27,652 nucleotides of DNA. Source: JAOTVV01 sp041602035. GTDB lineage: Bacteria; Gemmatimonadota; Gemmatimonadetes; Gemmatimonadales; GWC2-71-9. The translations under genes were made by a program, and so were the position numbers. The notes under the pieces were generated by a model. The model saw only the letters and a list, made by a program, of their open reading frames with translations. It was not told the origin of the DNA and did no database searches. Where the stretch lies: assembly GCA_041602035.1 (NCBI GenBank), contig JBFIHA010000040.1:1-27652 (forward strand), written 5' to 3'. Below, piece by piece: positions 14,772 to 22,215 of this stretch. How positions within the stretch are numbered: position 1 is the first letter of the stretch; each line of letters opens with the position of its first letter.

Positions 14772-15893
14772 ATGGACGCCCTGGCCGAACTCGTCCAGCA
14801 GTCTGGGCTCGCCAATCTCCGGCTCGGCAACGCCGTGATGTTCGCGGTGGCCGGGGTGCTGATCTACCTAGCCGTCCGCAAGAATTACGAGCCGCTGCTC
14901 CTGATCCCCATCGGGTTCGGCGCCATCTTGGCCAATCTCCCGCTGGCCGACATGGGCTCCTACGGCGAGGGGATCATCGCCCTGATCTACGACCAGGGTA
15001 TCCGGACGGAGCTGTTGCCACCCCTCATCTTCCTCGGAGTGGGCGCGCTCACGGACTTCCGCCCGCTGCTTGGCCGACCCCTCACGTTTCTGCTTGGTGC
15101 GGCGGCACAACTTGGGATCTTCGCCGCCGCGTTGGCCGCCGCGTTCCTGCTCGGGTTTACGCCCAAGGAGGCTGCGTCCATCGGGATCATCGGGGGCGCG
15201 GACGGCCCCACGTCGATCTTCCTGGCCGCGCAACTCGCGCCGCATCTACTCGGCCCGATCGCGGTGGCGGCATACAGCTACATGTCACTGGTCCCGATCA
15301 TCCAGCCGCCCATCATGCGGGCGTTGACCACCCGGGCCGAACGGGCGATCGACATGCCGCAGGCCATCCCCGTGTCGCGGACCGCCGTCATTCTCTTTCC
15401 CGTGGTTACGGGAATACTCACCTCGCTGGTCGTACCGCCCAGCGCGCCCCTCATCGGCATGTTGATGTTCGGTAACCTGCTCAGGGAGAGCGGGGTCACC
15501 GACCGCCTCCGCAAGACAGCGGGAGGGGCGCTCATCGACATCGTGACCATTTTTCTCGGCATCGTGGTGGGCGCGACCATGGACGCCGAGCATTTCGTCA
15601 CCTACCAGACGCTCCTGATTTTGGTGCTGGGCGCGGTGGCGTTCGCGTTCAGCACCGCCGGCGGTATCGTGTTCGCGAAGGGTTTAAACCTGGTGCTGCG
15701 CCATAAGATCAACCCGTGTATCGGGGCCGCCGGGGTGTCGGCGGTGCCGATGTCGGCCCGAGTGGTCCAGCAGTTCGTGTCCCAGGAGACCGACGGACGC
15801 GTGAACCCGCTCATGCCCGCCATGGGGCCCAACGTGGCGGGCGTGATCGGCTCGGCCGTGGCTGCCGGGGTGTTCCTGGCCCTGCTGGGGTGA
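14772..15893 (+). CDS. oadB: Na+-translocating decarboxylase beta subunit
   Basis: 373 residues and strongly hydrophobic, with about nine or more membrane segments. The family signatures are unmistakable: the IIGGADGPTSIF loop, whose Asp144 corresponds to the Na+-site Asp of characterised beta subunits, MLMFGNLLRESGVTDRL, and NPCIGAAGVSAVPMSARV near the C-terminus. It decarboxylates the carboxybiotin carried by the alpha subunit and couples this to Na+ export across the inner membrane. It starts 13 bases after oadA, the last of the gamma-alpha-beta order. The same family serves oxaloacetate, methylmalonyl-CoA and glutaconyl-CoA pumps. The alpha subunit's carboxyltransferase barrel favours oxaloacetate. 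Confidence 0.95.
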   Translation: MDALAELVQQSGLANLRLGNAVMFAVAGVLIYLAVRKNYEPLLLIPIGFGAILANLPLADMGSYGEGIIALIYDQGIRTELLPPLIFLGVGALTDFRPLLGRPLTFLLGAAAQLGIFAAALAAAFLLGFTPKEAASIGIIGGADGPTSIFLAAQLAPHLLGPIAVAAYSYMSLVPIIQPPIMRALTTRAERAIDMPQAIPVSRTAVILFPVVTGILTSLVVPPSAPLIGMLMFGNLLRESGVTDRLRKTAGGALIDIVTIFLGIVVGATMDAEHFVTYQTLLILVLGAVAFAFSTAGGIVFAKGLNLVLRHKINPCIGAAGVSAVPMSARVVQQFVSQETDGRVNPLMPAMGPNVAGVIGSAVAAGVFLALLG

Positions 15894-15970
15894 CCGAACC
15901 CAAACCACCTCCCCCCTCCCTCTATGAAGGCTTGTTCAGCACCGCTTCTGCCTGCGCTCACTCCACGGCG

Positions 15971-15980
15971 CATAGCTATG
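15971..15980. promoter_or_regulatory. 10-nt perfect palindrome upstream of malic enzyme
   Basis: CATAGCTATG is a perfect palindrome 84 bases before the malic enzyme ATG, in the only sizeable gap (170 bases) between oadB and that gene. A GTGAG/CTCAC hairpin (15991-16008) follows it. It could be an operator or nothing, and no promoter hexamers are convincing. Confidence 0.25.
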
Positions 15981-16063
15981 TACGTTCGCGGTGAGTCTGC
16001 TGGCTCACACTGACCGCTTATCAGCGCATTTGAACCGTTTCCGTTTCGTCAACGAGACCATCC

Positions 16064-17713
16064 ATGGCAAGGTCAGGGAAACTCCCCAAACGCTTCCCCA
16101 AAGGCGTGGAGTTGCTGCAGGATCCCCGGTGGAACAAGGGAACCGCCTTCACGCCGGAAGAGCGTGACGCGCTCAAGCTGCATGGCCTGCTTCCCCCCAG
16201 GGGGAACACCCTTCAAGAGCAGGTTGACCGTGTGCTGGAGAACTTCCGGCACAAGCCCACGCCGCTCGAGAAATACATCTTCATGATCGGCCTGCAGGAT
16301 CGGAACGAGACCCTCTTCTATCGCACGGTGATCGACCACATCCACGAGATGATGCCAATCATCTACACGCCTACTGTCGGCGAAGCGTGCGCCAAGTTCG
16401 GTCACATCTTCCGTCGGGCCCGCGGGCTGTACATCACTGCGGACGACCGGGGGCGTGTGGCCAAGATCCTGCGCAACTGGCCGACGAGAGACGTGGCCAT
16501 CATCGTCGTGACCGACGGAGAGCGTATTCTTGGCCTCGGCGATCTCGGTGCCGACGGCATGGGCATCCCCATCGGCAAGTTGTCTCTGTACACGGCCTGC
16601 GCCGGGGTGGACCCTCGGCTCGCCCTTCCCGTCACGATCGATGTCGGGACGAACAACGACACGCTGCGGAAAGATCCCCTGTACATTGGCCTCAGGCAGG
16701 AACGCTTGCGCGGAAAAGCGTACGACCAACTGTTGGCGGAGTTCGTCAGAGCGGCGAAGAAGGTCTTTCCCGGAACGTTGATCCAGTTCGAGGACTTCGC
16801 TACCAGCAATGCGTTTCGCTTGCTGCAGAAGTACCGTGACAAGATTTGCACCTTCAACGACGACATCCAAGGGACCGCGGCGGTGACCCTCGCCGGCTTG
16901 CTCGGCGCGACGCGGATCACCGGGCAAGACATCACCCACCAGCGACTCCTCTTTCTCGGCGCTGGCGAGGCCGGGATCGGCATCGCCGATCTCGTGGCCT
17001 CGGCCATGGTGCGGGAAGGCATGGATGCCGACGAGGCGAGGGACCGCATGTGGTTCTTCGATTCCAAGGGGCTGGTCGTGAAGTCGCGGAAGGACCTTGC
17101 GCCTCACAAGAAGCCGTACGCGCGCAAAGGCGATTTCCTCACCGATTTCATAGCGGCTGTCCGGGTCGCCAGACCGACGGCGCTCATCGGCGTGTCCGGG
17201 AAGCCACAGTCGTTCACCGAGCAGGTCGTACGGGAGATGGCAACCCTCAACGCCCGACCCATCGTCTTTGCGTTGTCGAACCCGACATCGCAGGCGGAAT
17301 GCACGGCCGAGCAGGCGTACACATGGACCGATGGACGCGGGATCTACGCCAGCGGCAGCCCGTTTGATCCCGTGATCTACGGGGGGAAGCGGCACGTGCC
17401 GACCCAAGGAAACAACGCGTACATCTTTCCGGGACTCGGGCTCGGGGTCATTCTGTCCGGCGCTCGCCACGTCACCGACGAGATGTTCTATACGGCCGCG
17501 CGCGCCGTAGCCAACATGACGACGGAGACCATGTTGGCCCAGGGTTCTATCTTGCCGCCGCTCGAGCAGATCCGCGACGTATCAGCGACGATCGCGACCG
17601 CGGTGGCGGAGTACGCCTGGGATGAGGACCTGGCAACGAAGGATCGCCCGGACGACGTCAGGAGCTACATTCGGGCAAACATGTACGGCGCGGAGTACGC
17701 CACCTACGTGTAA
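16064..17713 (+). CDS. NAD-type malic enzyme (oxaloacetate-decarboxylating)
   Basis: 549 residues, the long form typical of E. coli MaeA and the eukaryotic enzymes. It converts malate to pyruvate and CO2 with reduction of NAD(P). Catalytic and metal residues are visible: Tyr101 in IIYTPTVGEAC, Lys172 in GIPIGKLSLY, Glu243-Asp244 in FEDF and Asp267 in FNDDIQGTA. The Rossmann glycine motif is FLGAGEAGIGIADL (297-310). ALSNPTS and the GNNAYIFPGLGLG stretch complete the family pattern. NAD rather than NADP preference is inferred from subfamily resemblance. The ribosome site is weak. Placed downstream of the Na+-pumping decarboxylase, it gives the cell two routes from C4 acids to pyruvate, one conserving energy as NADH and the other as a Na+ gradient. 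Confidence 0.95.
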   Translation: MARSGKLPKRFPKGVELLQDPRWNKGTAFTPEERDALKLHGLLPPRGNTLQEQVDRVLENFRHKPTPLEKYIFMIGLQDRNETLFYRTVIDHIHEMMPIIYTPTVGEACAKFGHIFRRARGLYITADDRGRVAKILRNWPTRDVAIIVVTDGERILGLGDLGADGMGIPIGKLSLYTACAGVDPRLALPVTIDVGTNNDTLRKDPLYIGLRQERLRGKAYDQLLAEFVRAAKKVFPGTLIQFEDFATSNAFRLLQKYRDKICTFNDDIQGTAAVTLAGLLGATRITGQDITHQRLLFLGAGEAGIGIADLVASAMVREGMDADEARDRMWFFDSKGLVVKSRKDLAPHKKPYARKGDFLTDFIAAVRVARPTALIGVSGKPQSFTEQVVREMATLNARPIVFALSNPTSQAECTAEQAYTWTDGRGIYASGSPFDPVIYGGKRHVPTQGNNAYIFPGLGLGVILSGARHVTDEMFYTAARAVANMTTETMLAQGSILPPLEQIRDVSATIATAVAEYAWDEDLATKDRPDDVRSYIRANMYGAEYATYV

Positions 17714-17750
17714 GGCGGGTACCGGCGGAGCGGCGTCCGTCACGAGGAAC

Positions 17751-17786
17751 GGAAGCGGCGGCCGCCCCCGGGCGGTCGCCGCCTCC
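17751..17786. terminator. Strong GC hairpin between convergent malic enzyme and M55 genes
   Basis: GCGGCGGCCGCCC (17755-17767) pairs with GGGCGGTCGCCGC (17770-17782), with one G-U pair. After one mismatch, three more pairs (GGA/TCC) extend it to 17751 and 17786. It lies in the 75-base gap between two converging stop codons and probably serves both strands, although neither side has a T-run. Confidence 0.6.
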
Positions 17787-17788
17787 GC

Positions 17789-18700
17789 TCATGGCTGCAG
17801 ACCGACTTCGTAGCTCAGCAGGAATTCCAGGAAGCGCGAGACGTCCACCATGTCGCGGCCGACGAACCGGATGCTGTGGGCGTCGGTCCGTTCCACCTGT
17901 GGGAGGTACGCGAGGAGCTGCGACGGCCGATAGCTCTTGAAACGCACGTCCAGCGTTATGGGGCGCTCGAGTCGCCACGGGCGAAACTCGGCTCGGCGTC
18001 GCACGGCGGCGGCCACGCGCTCCTCGATCAGTCGTACCGCTGCACCCGGGGTGCGCGTACGGGCCGAGTGGAATCCATAGTTCCATTTGACGGTGACCGT
18101 CTCCACCCGACCCAACAACGCCTCCGCCTCGGCCACGGCAGCGTCATCACCGGTCACCACGAGCACGGGCACCCCGAACTCGCCGGCGATGGCGGCACTC
18201 AACCCAGCCTCGGGCACCGAGCGTCCGGTCACCCGAACATCGGCGAGGTTGGCGCTGGACAGTGTGTGCGCCCGCACACCGTCCGGATTGGTGGTCCCCG
18301 CATGGTACCCCAGCAGGACGGCCCCCATGAACGTGGAATCGATACCTTCCATCATCATGAGGGGTCGCGGCCACGAGCGCACGACCGTCACGTCGTCGGG
18401 CAGCTGGTCCAGCAAGAGATTCTGCCCGTTGCCGTGGGAGTCACTGATCACGATTTCACCGACACCCGCGGCACGTGCACCCCGGATCGCGGCCAGCACC
18501 TCCTGCGTCATGAAGGCGCGGAAGCGCTCGTATTCGAACCCGGTCGGTCCGAGTTGCTCACCCGTGACCACCCCAGCTACGCCTTCCATGTCCGCGGAGA
18601 TGTAGAGCTTCGGTTTGGCGTGCTGTGCCGCGAGTGCAGTCGGTCCGAGCACGAGGCACGCAACCAGCACCCACACCCACCTCGACGTGCGGGCGGCCAC
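17789..18700 (-). CDS. Exported M55 family D-aminopeptidase (DppA-like)
   Basis: 303 residues. The metal and catalytic pattern of DppA is complete: Asp37 and Glu39 in SADMEGVAGV, His89 in SDSHGNG, His133 in GYHAG, the catalytic-type His145 in RAHT, and Glu164 in VPEAG. DppA cleaves D-amino acids such as D-Ala from the N-terminus of peptides, using zinc. Unlike cytoplasmic DppA, this protein begins with a clear signal peptide (residues 1-26, ending ALAAQ), so it should work outside the cytoplasm, where wall-derived D-peptides occur. It starts with GTG one base after the dodecin stop, so the two genes share a transcript. It is convergent with the malic enzyme gene. Confidence 0.92.
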   Translation of the reverse strand: MAARTSRWVWVLVACLVLGPTALAAQHAKPKLYISADMEGVAGVVTGEQLGPTGFEYERFRAFMTQEVLAAIRGARAAGVGEIVISDSHGNGQNLLLDQLPDDVTVVRSWPRPLMMMEGIDSTFMGAVLLGYHAGTTNPDGVRAHTLSSANLADVRVTGRSVPEAGLSAAIAGEFGVPVLVVTGDDAAVAEAEALLGRVETVTVKWNYGFHSARTRTPGAAVRLIEERVAAAVRRRAEFRPWRLERPITLDVRFKSYRPSQLLAYLPQVERTDAHSIRFVGRDMVDVSRFLEFLLSYEVGLQP

Positions 18701-18701
18701 G

Positions 18702-18911
18702 TCAATCCTCCAGCGTGAATCCCACGCGCAGGATCACCTGCCAGTGGTCGACTTCACCCTTTTCCACGTGGCCGCGGATCTGCTGTACCTCGAACCAACG
18801 CATGTTGCGCACCGAACGCTTGGCGCGCGCGATAGCGTTTTGAATGGCGCGCTCGATGCTCTCGGGCGACGTGCCGACGAGTTCGGTGAGCTTGTAGACG
18901 TGATCGGTCAT
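18702..18911 (-). CDS. Dodecin (flavin-binding dodecameric protein)
   Basis: 69 residues, the exact size of the family. MTDHVYKLTELVGTSPESIE is followed by a helix with AIQNAIARAKRSVRNMRWFEV, where Trp39 matches the aromatic residue that stacks on flavin, and by HWQVILRVGFTLED at the end. Dodecins form hollow 12-subunit cages that store or buffer riboflavin, FMN or related ligands in the cytoplasm. A good ribosome site (GGAGGAG) precedes the ATG at 18909-18911. It is the first gene of a two-gene unit with the exported M55 peptidase and is divergent from the K+ channel. Confidence 0.94.
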   Translation of the reverse strand: MTDHVYKLTELVGTSPESIERAIQNAIARAKRSVRNMRWFEVQQIRGHVEKGEVDHWQVILRVGFTLED

Positions 18912-18952
18912 GACAACTCCTCCGGTGAGTGAGGAAGCGGCGGATGTGTGGC

Positions 18953-18984
18953 AACATACGGTGCACCGTCAGCGCTGGCCAGCG
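18953..18984. promoter_or_regulatory. Twin 12-nt palindromes over a putative divergent promoter
   Basis: ACGGTGCACCGT (18958-18969) and CGCTGGCCAGCG (18973-18984) are each perfect palindromes, three bases apart, in the 178-base space between dodecin and the K+ channel. Read on the minus strand, TATGTT (complement of 18953-18958) resembles a -10 element pointing toward dodecin, and the palindromes would cover its -35 region. This is what a dimeric repressor or activator site looks like. The regulator is unknown. Confidence 0.5.
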
Positions 18985-19089
18985 GGTCACCGTCGGGTTG
19001 CCACCCTCCCATCGTCGCCGCTACCTTCGCCAGGCACCATTCCGCCGAACGGACATGCACCAACTCCGACCAGGGTCGACGCCCCGTTG

Positions 19090-20124
19090 ATGAGCCGACG
19101 CCGACACCGCGGCCCAGCCCCGCACCACCGGATGCGCCGCAAGCTCGCCCGATTTGCCCTGGCCTATCTCTCGGTCATTGCCGCCGGGACCGTCGGCTAT
19201 GTGATCATCGAAGGCTGGAACGTGATCGAATCCGCCTACATGACGGTCATCACGCTCTCCACCGTGGGGTTTCAGGAGGTGCGCCCGCTGTCGCAGGCCG
19301 GTCGCGGCTTCACAGCGGCACTCATCGTGGCCGGAGTGGGTGCGGTGACCTACCTCTTCGCAGCCATCAGCCAGTACATCATCAGCGGTGAGCTCTCGGG
19401 CTCGCTACGGAAGGCGCGTATGCAGCAGCGCATCGATGCCCTGACGGGACACTACATCGTTTGTGGGTTCGGCCGAGTTGGACAACAGGTCGTCGAGGAC
19501 CTTCACGCCGCTGGGTCCACGTGCGTGATCGTGGAGCACGAGCCGGACGCCGTGCAGGAGGTCCCAGACGGGCTGCTTCACATCCTTGGGGATGCATCCG
19601 ACGACGATGTGCTCCACCGCGTCGGGATCGACCGTGCCAACGGGCTCGTGGCGACGACCGGCGACGACGCCACGAATCTCTTCATCACGCTCACCGCCCG
19701 CACGCTGAGTTCGACCCTGTGCATCGTGGCGCGCGCGAACCAACCGGCCAGCGAGCACAAGCTGCGCCGCGCCGGTGCCACGCATGTGATCTCACCCTAC
19801 ACGATCAGCGGGCGGCGCATTGCCCGCCAGCTGCTGAACCCCACCGTCACCGACTTCCTGGACGTCGTGATGCACTGGGGCAATCTCGAGTTGTTCCTCG
19901 AGGAGTGTACCGTGCAGCGGGATAGCCGGCTGTCGGGCAAAACCCTGGCGGAAGCCGAGGTCCGCAAGAGCACCGGCGCCAATGTGCTTGCAGTCCGACG
20001 CCACAACGAGGAGGGGATCCTCACCAATCCGCCGTCGGAGATGCGGTGCGAGGCCGGGGACGTGCTCATCGCACTGGGAACCCAGGAGCAACTCTCGGCG
20101 CTCAGCGCGATGTCGAGCCCTTGA
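19090..20124 (+). CDS. Two-helix K+ channel with RCK (TrkA-N/TrkA-C) domains
   Basis: 344 residues from the ATG at 19090. The frame is open upstream, but that part looks non-coding (Pro-rich, no homology-like pattern). Residues 20-40 form a first helix. The pore loop has the filter TLSTVGFQEV (55-64), a K+-channel variant with Phe and Gln in place of TVGYGD. The second helix spans 72-98. A cytoplasmic RCK domain follows, with the nucleotide-binding loop CGFGRVGQ (125-132) and acidic Glu149 after the next strand. A TrkA-C-like domain occupies about 265-340. It resembles MthK-type channels gated by ligands on the RCK ring. It probably acts in K+ balance at the inner membrane. Confidence 0.88.
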   Translation: MSRRRHRGPAPHHRMRRKLARFALAYLSVIAAGTVGYVIIEGWNVIESAYMTVITLSTVGFQEVRPLSQAGRGFTAALIVAGVGAVTYLFAAISQYIISGELSGSLRKARMQQRIDALTGHYIVCGFGRVGQQVVEDLHAAGSTCVIVEHEPDAVQEVPDGLLHILGDASDDDVLHRVGIDRANGLVATTGDDATNLFITLTARTLSSTLCIVARANQPASEHKLRRAGATHVISPYTISGRRIARQLLNPTVTDFLDVVMHWGNLELFLEECTVQRDSRLSGKTLAEAEVRKSTGANVLAVRRHNEEGILTNPPSEMRCEAGDVLIALGTQEQLSALSAMSSP

Positions 20125-20159
20125 GCGGTCGTCACTTCGCCTTCCCGCGCACACGCGAC

Positions 20160-20184
20160 CGGCCGGGCCCGATGGACCCGGCCG
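20160..20184. terminator. Hairpin between convergent K+ channel and P460 genes
   Basis: CGGCCGGG (20160-20167) and CCCGGCCG (20177-20184) are perfectly complementary, with a nine-base loop. The hairpin sits in the 91-base gap between two converging stops. A two-sided terminator is likely by position, but there is no T-run. Confidence 0.5.
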
Positions 20185-20215
20185 TCGATACGTTGCCTCG
20201 CGTGTGCTGCTCGCG

Positions 20216-20746
20216 CTACTGGCTGAGCGACCCAGTGAACAGGTAGTCGTTCGCCGCCTTCGACGCGTGGCAGCCCTGGCAGCCCGTCACGCGACCTGAC
20301 GCTTCGACCGTGCCATCGGCCAAGCGCTTCACGAAGAACCAGTCGCCGAACTGCGGGTTGTACCCAGCTGCCTTGTACATGATGGTGATCGCTGCGAGGG
20401 TGCTGTCCGGCATGTAGTTCTCCTTCACGACCACGGCGCCCGCCGGCATCTTCCCGGCCTTGTTCGTGACGGCGTCGAGCGCCATGCCATTCAGGTACGT
20501 CGTGAGAAGCATGCCATGGGGCTCCGTGCCCGCGTACAGGGCGCTCTTTCCGGGCCACATGGGCCACGTGCGGTAGTCCGCCTGCTCGAGGTGGGCCCAC
20601 AGCGCGCCAGCCGTGGTATCGGGCCTCGCCGCCTGCATCTGCGCGGGCGGTGGCGTCTCCTCCTGCTGTGCAGCCTGCTCACCTTGGGCACACGCACCCA
20701 GTGCGAGCACGCCGATCGCGGTCACGCCGGCGATGAATCTGGACAT
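20216..20746 (-). CDS. Cytochrome P460 domain lipoprotein
   Basis: 176 residues. The leader MSRFIAGVTAIGVLALGAC marks a lipoprotein (Cys19), and a Gln/Pro-rich linker follows. The C-terminal two thirds match cytochrome P460: YRTWPMWPGK, HGMLLTTYLN, VVVKENYMP with Lys108 in the region of the Lys that cross-links to haem in P460, FGDWFFVK, and one haem site CQGCH (156-160) followed by NDYLFTG. P460 proteins handle small nitrogen species such as hydroxylamine or NO in ammonia oxidisers. The wider family is common in heterotrophs, where its role is unclear. AAGGGAG precedes the ATG. It is the last gene of a minus-strand group with the M28 and M14 peptidases, 40 bases after M28. Confidence 0.85.
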   Translation of the reverse strand: MSRFIAGVTAIGVLALGACAQGEQAAQQEETPPPAQMQAARPDTTAGALWAHLEQADYRTWPMWPGKSALYAGTEPHGMLLTTYLNGMALDAVTNKAGKMPAGAVVVKENYMPDSTLAAITIMYKAAGYNPQFGDWFFVKRLADGTVEASGRVTGCQGCHASKAANDYLFTGSLSQ

Positions 20747-20786
20747 GTCACTCCCTTCGCTGGTGGTATGAAGAGTAGACCCTCAT

Positions 20787-22175
20787 CTAGTTCCCGGCGC
20801 GAGGGAGTGGGTGTGGCAGGTCGGCGACGACGTACGCCATCACCGCCATTGCAGCCACGCACTCGGCCATCTCGCGCGGATCCAATTTGTCGATCGTGTC
20901 GGCATCACTGTGGTGGTACCAGAAGTACCGAGACCCGTCCACCGACAACCCCATCCCAGGCACACCGGCCCGCATCAGCGGCCCAATGTCGGCGCCTCCG
21001 CCGGGACGCGTCACCCGCCCCGCCCCGATACGGTCCAGCAGGCGGCCGATCTCCGCCACGACGCGGTACGCCGCGTCCGATCCACCAAACCCGAATCCCA
21101 ACGGCTTGAATACTCCCGCATCGGACTCGATGGCCAGCACGTGCCGCGCGACCTCGTCGCTGTGGGCTTCGCGATACGCGGTCCCGCCCCGCAAGCCGTT
21201 CTCCTCGTTGGTCCAGAGCACGACACGAACCGTGCGCCGGGGACGAAGGCCCAGTCGATGGAGCAGGCGGACGGCCTGCCAGGCCGCCACACTCCCACCA
21301 CCGTCATCCATGGCGCCCTGCCCCACATCCCACGAGTCGATGTGGCCACCCAACACAACGATCTCCTCCGGGTATTCGGTTCCCACCAGTTCGGCCACGA
21401 CGTTCCGGGAGGCGACATCGGGCAGCGTTTCCGCCCCCATCACCAGCTGGACCACGATTCGCTCGCCACGAGCCGCCATGCGATGCAACATCATCGCGTC
21501 CTCGACGGTGATGGCGGCATACGGAATCTTGGGAACGTCGTCTTGATAGCTCATGGCACCGGTGTGCGGTGTTTGCAACGAGAACGGCGTCACCGATCGG
21601 AGCAGCGCCGCGACGGCCCCTGCTCTGGCCGCCGCAATGGCGCCGAGCAATCGGTATTGGACGGTCGGTCCGTACCCGGTGAACGGGACGTTGAACAGCA
21701 CGATCTTCCCCCGGGCCTCGTCGGCGCGTGCCTCCAGCTCGTCCCAGCTCCCCACCACCACCACCTCGGCCTCAATCCCGCCCGGCGGCGTCCCAACGCT
21801 CCCGCCGAGGCCCAACATCGGCAGGGCGCGTCGCAGTGGCTCGACCAGCTCCGCCGATTCCGCCCCCCGAACCCAGCGCGGCACCATGACAGGCTCTCCC
21901 CGCGCGTTGGCCAGGCCGTCGCGCTCCATCTGGGCGATGATCCAGTCCAACGCGTGCTCCAGACTGGCGCTCCCGCTGAGCCGGTGCCCGAACCGGTCCA
22001 CCAATTCCGCCAGCCGCGCATAGGCCGAGCTGTCGGCCAACGCGGCATCGATGATCCGATCGGCCACAGCGCGGTACTGCGCATCGATCTCCGACTGCGA
22101 CCACGCCCCTGTGGCCGCCGTGGCGGACGTAATCATCACGAGCCAGGTCACCGGGACGAACCGAACCCCGCTCAT
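20787..22175 (-). CDS. Exported M28 metallo-aminopeptidase with PA-type insert
   Basis: 462 residues from the ATG at 22173-22175, where a signal peptide begins (MSGVRFVPVTWLVMI, cleavage near AWSQ). Residues about 130-250 resemble a protease-associated (PA) domain. The co-catalytic zinc site of family M28 is complete: His278 and Asp280 in GGHIDSWD, bridging Asp290 in GAMDDGGG, Glu324-Glu325 in NEENGLRGG, Asp352 in ESDAG, and His422 in HHSDADT. Such enzymes release N-terminal amino acids or act as glutamate carboxypeptidase-like hydrolases outside the cytoplasm. The ribosome site is weak. The gene starts 40 bases after the M14 stop and lies 40 bases before P460, so one transcript is plausible. 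Confidence 0.92.
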   Translation of the reverse strand: MSGVRFVPVTWLVMITSATAATGAWSQSEIDAQYRAVADRIIDAALADSSAYARLAELVDRFGHRLSGSASLEHALDWIIAQMERDGLANARGEPVMVPRWVRGAESAELVEPLRRALPMLGLGGSVGTPPGGIEAEVVVVGSWDELEARADEARGKIVLFNVPFTGYGPTVQYRLLGAIAAARAGAVAALLRSVTPFSLQTPHTGAMSYQDDVPKIPYAAITVEDAMMLHRMAARGERIVVQLVMGAETLPDVASRNVVAELVGTEYPEEIVVLGGHIDSWDVGQGAMDDGGGSVAAWQAVRLLHRLGLRPRRTVRVVLWTNEENGLRGGTAYREAHSDEVARHVLAIESDAGVFKPLGFGFGGSDAAYRVVAEIGRLLDRIGAGRVTRPGGGADIGPLMRAGVPGMGLSVDGSRYFWYHHSDADTIDKLDPREMAECVAAMAVMAYVVADLPHPLPRAGN

Positions 22176-22215
22176 CGCACGTACCGCCCGCTCGTGGCTA
22201 GTCCTCTCGGCTTCA

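Noticed and set aside
12674..14830. A very long open frame on the minus strand (718 codons)
   Set aside because: It lies opposite the decarboxylase alpha gene, whose motifs and biotin site are unmistakable. High GC suppresses stops on the other strand, and the minus product shows no family pattern.
16073..17470. Long minus-strand open frame of 465 codons
   Set aside because: Antisense to malic enzyme. The composition (His, Arg and Val rich) is that of a mirror frame.
18910..19089. N-terminal extension of the K+ channel from an earlier start
   Set aside because: The extension is Pro/His-rich without pattern, covers the dodecin promoter and its palindromes, and the channel's first helix needs only the ATG at 19090.
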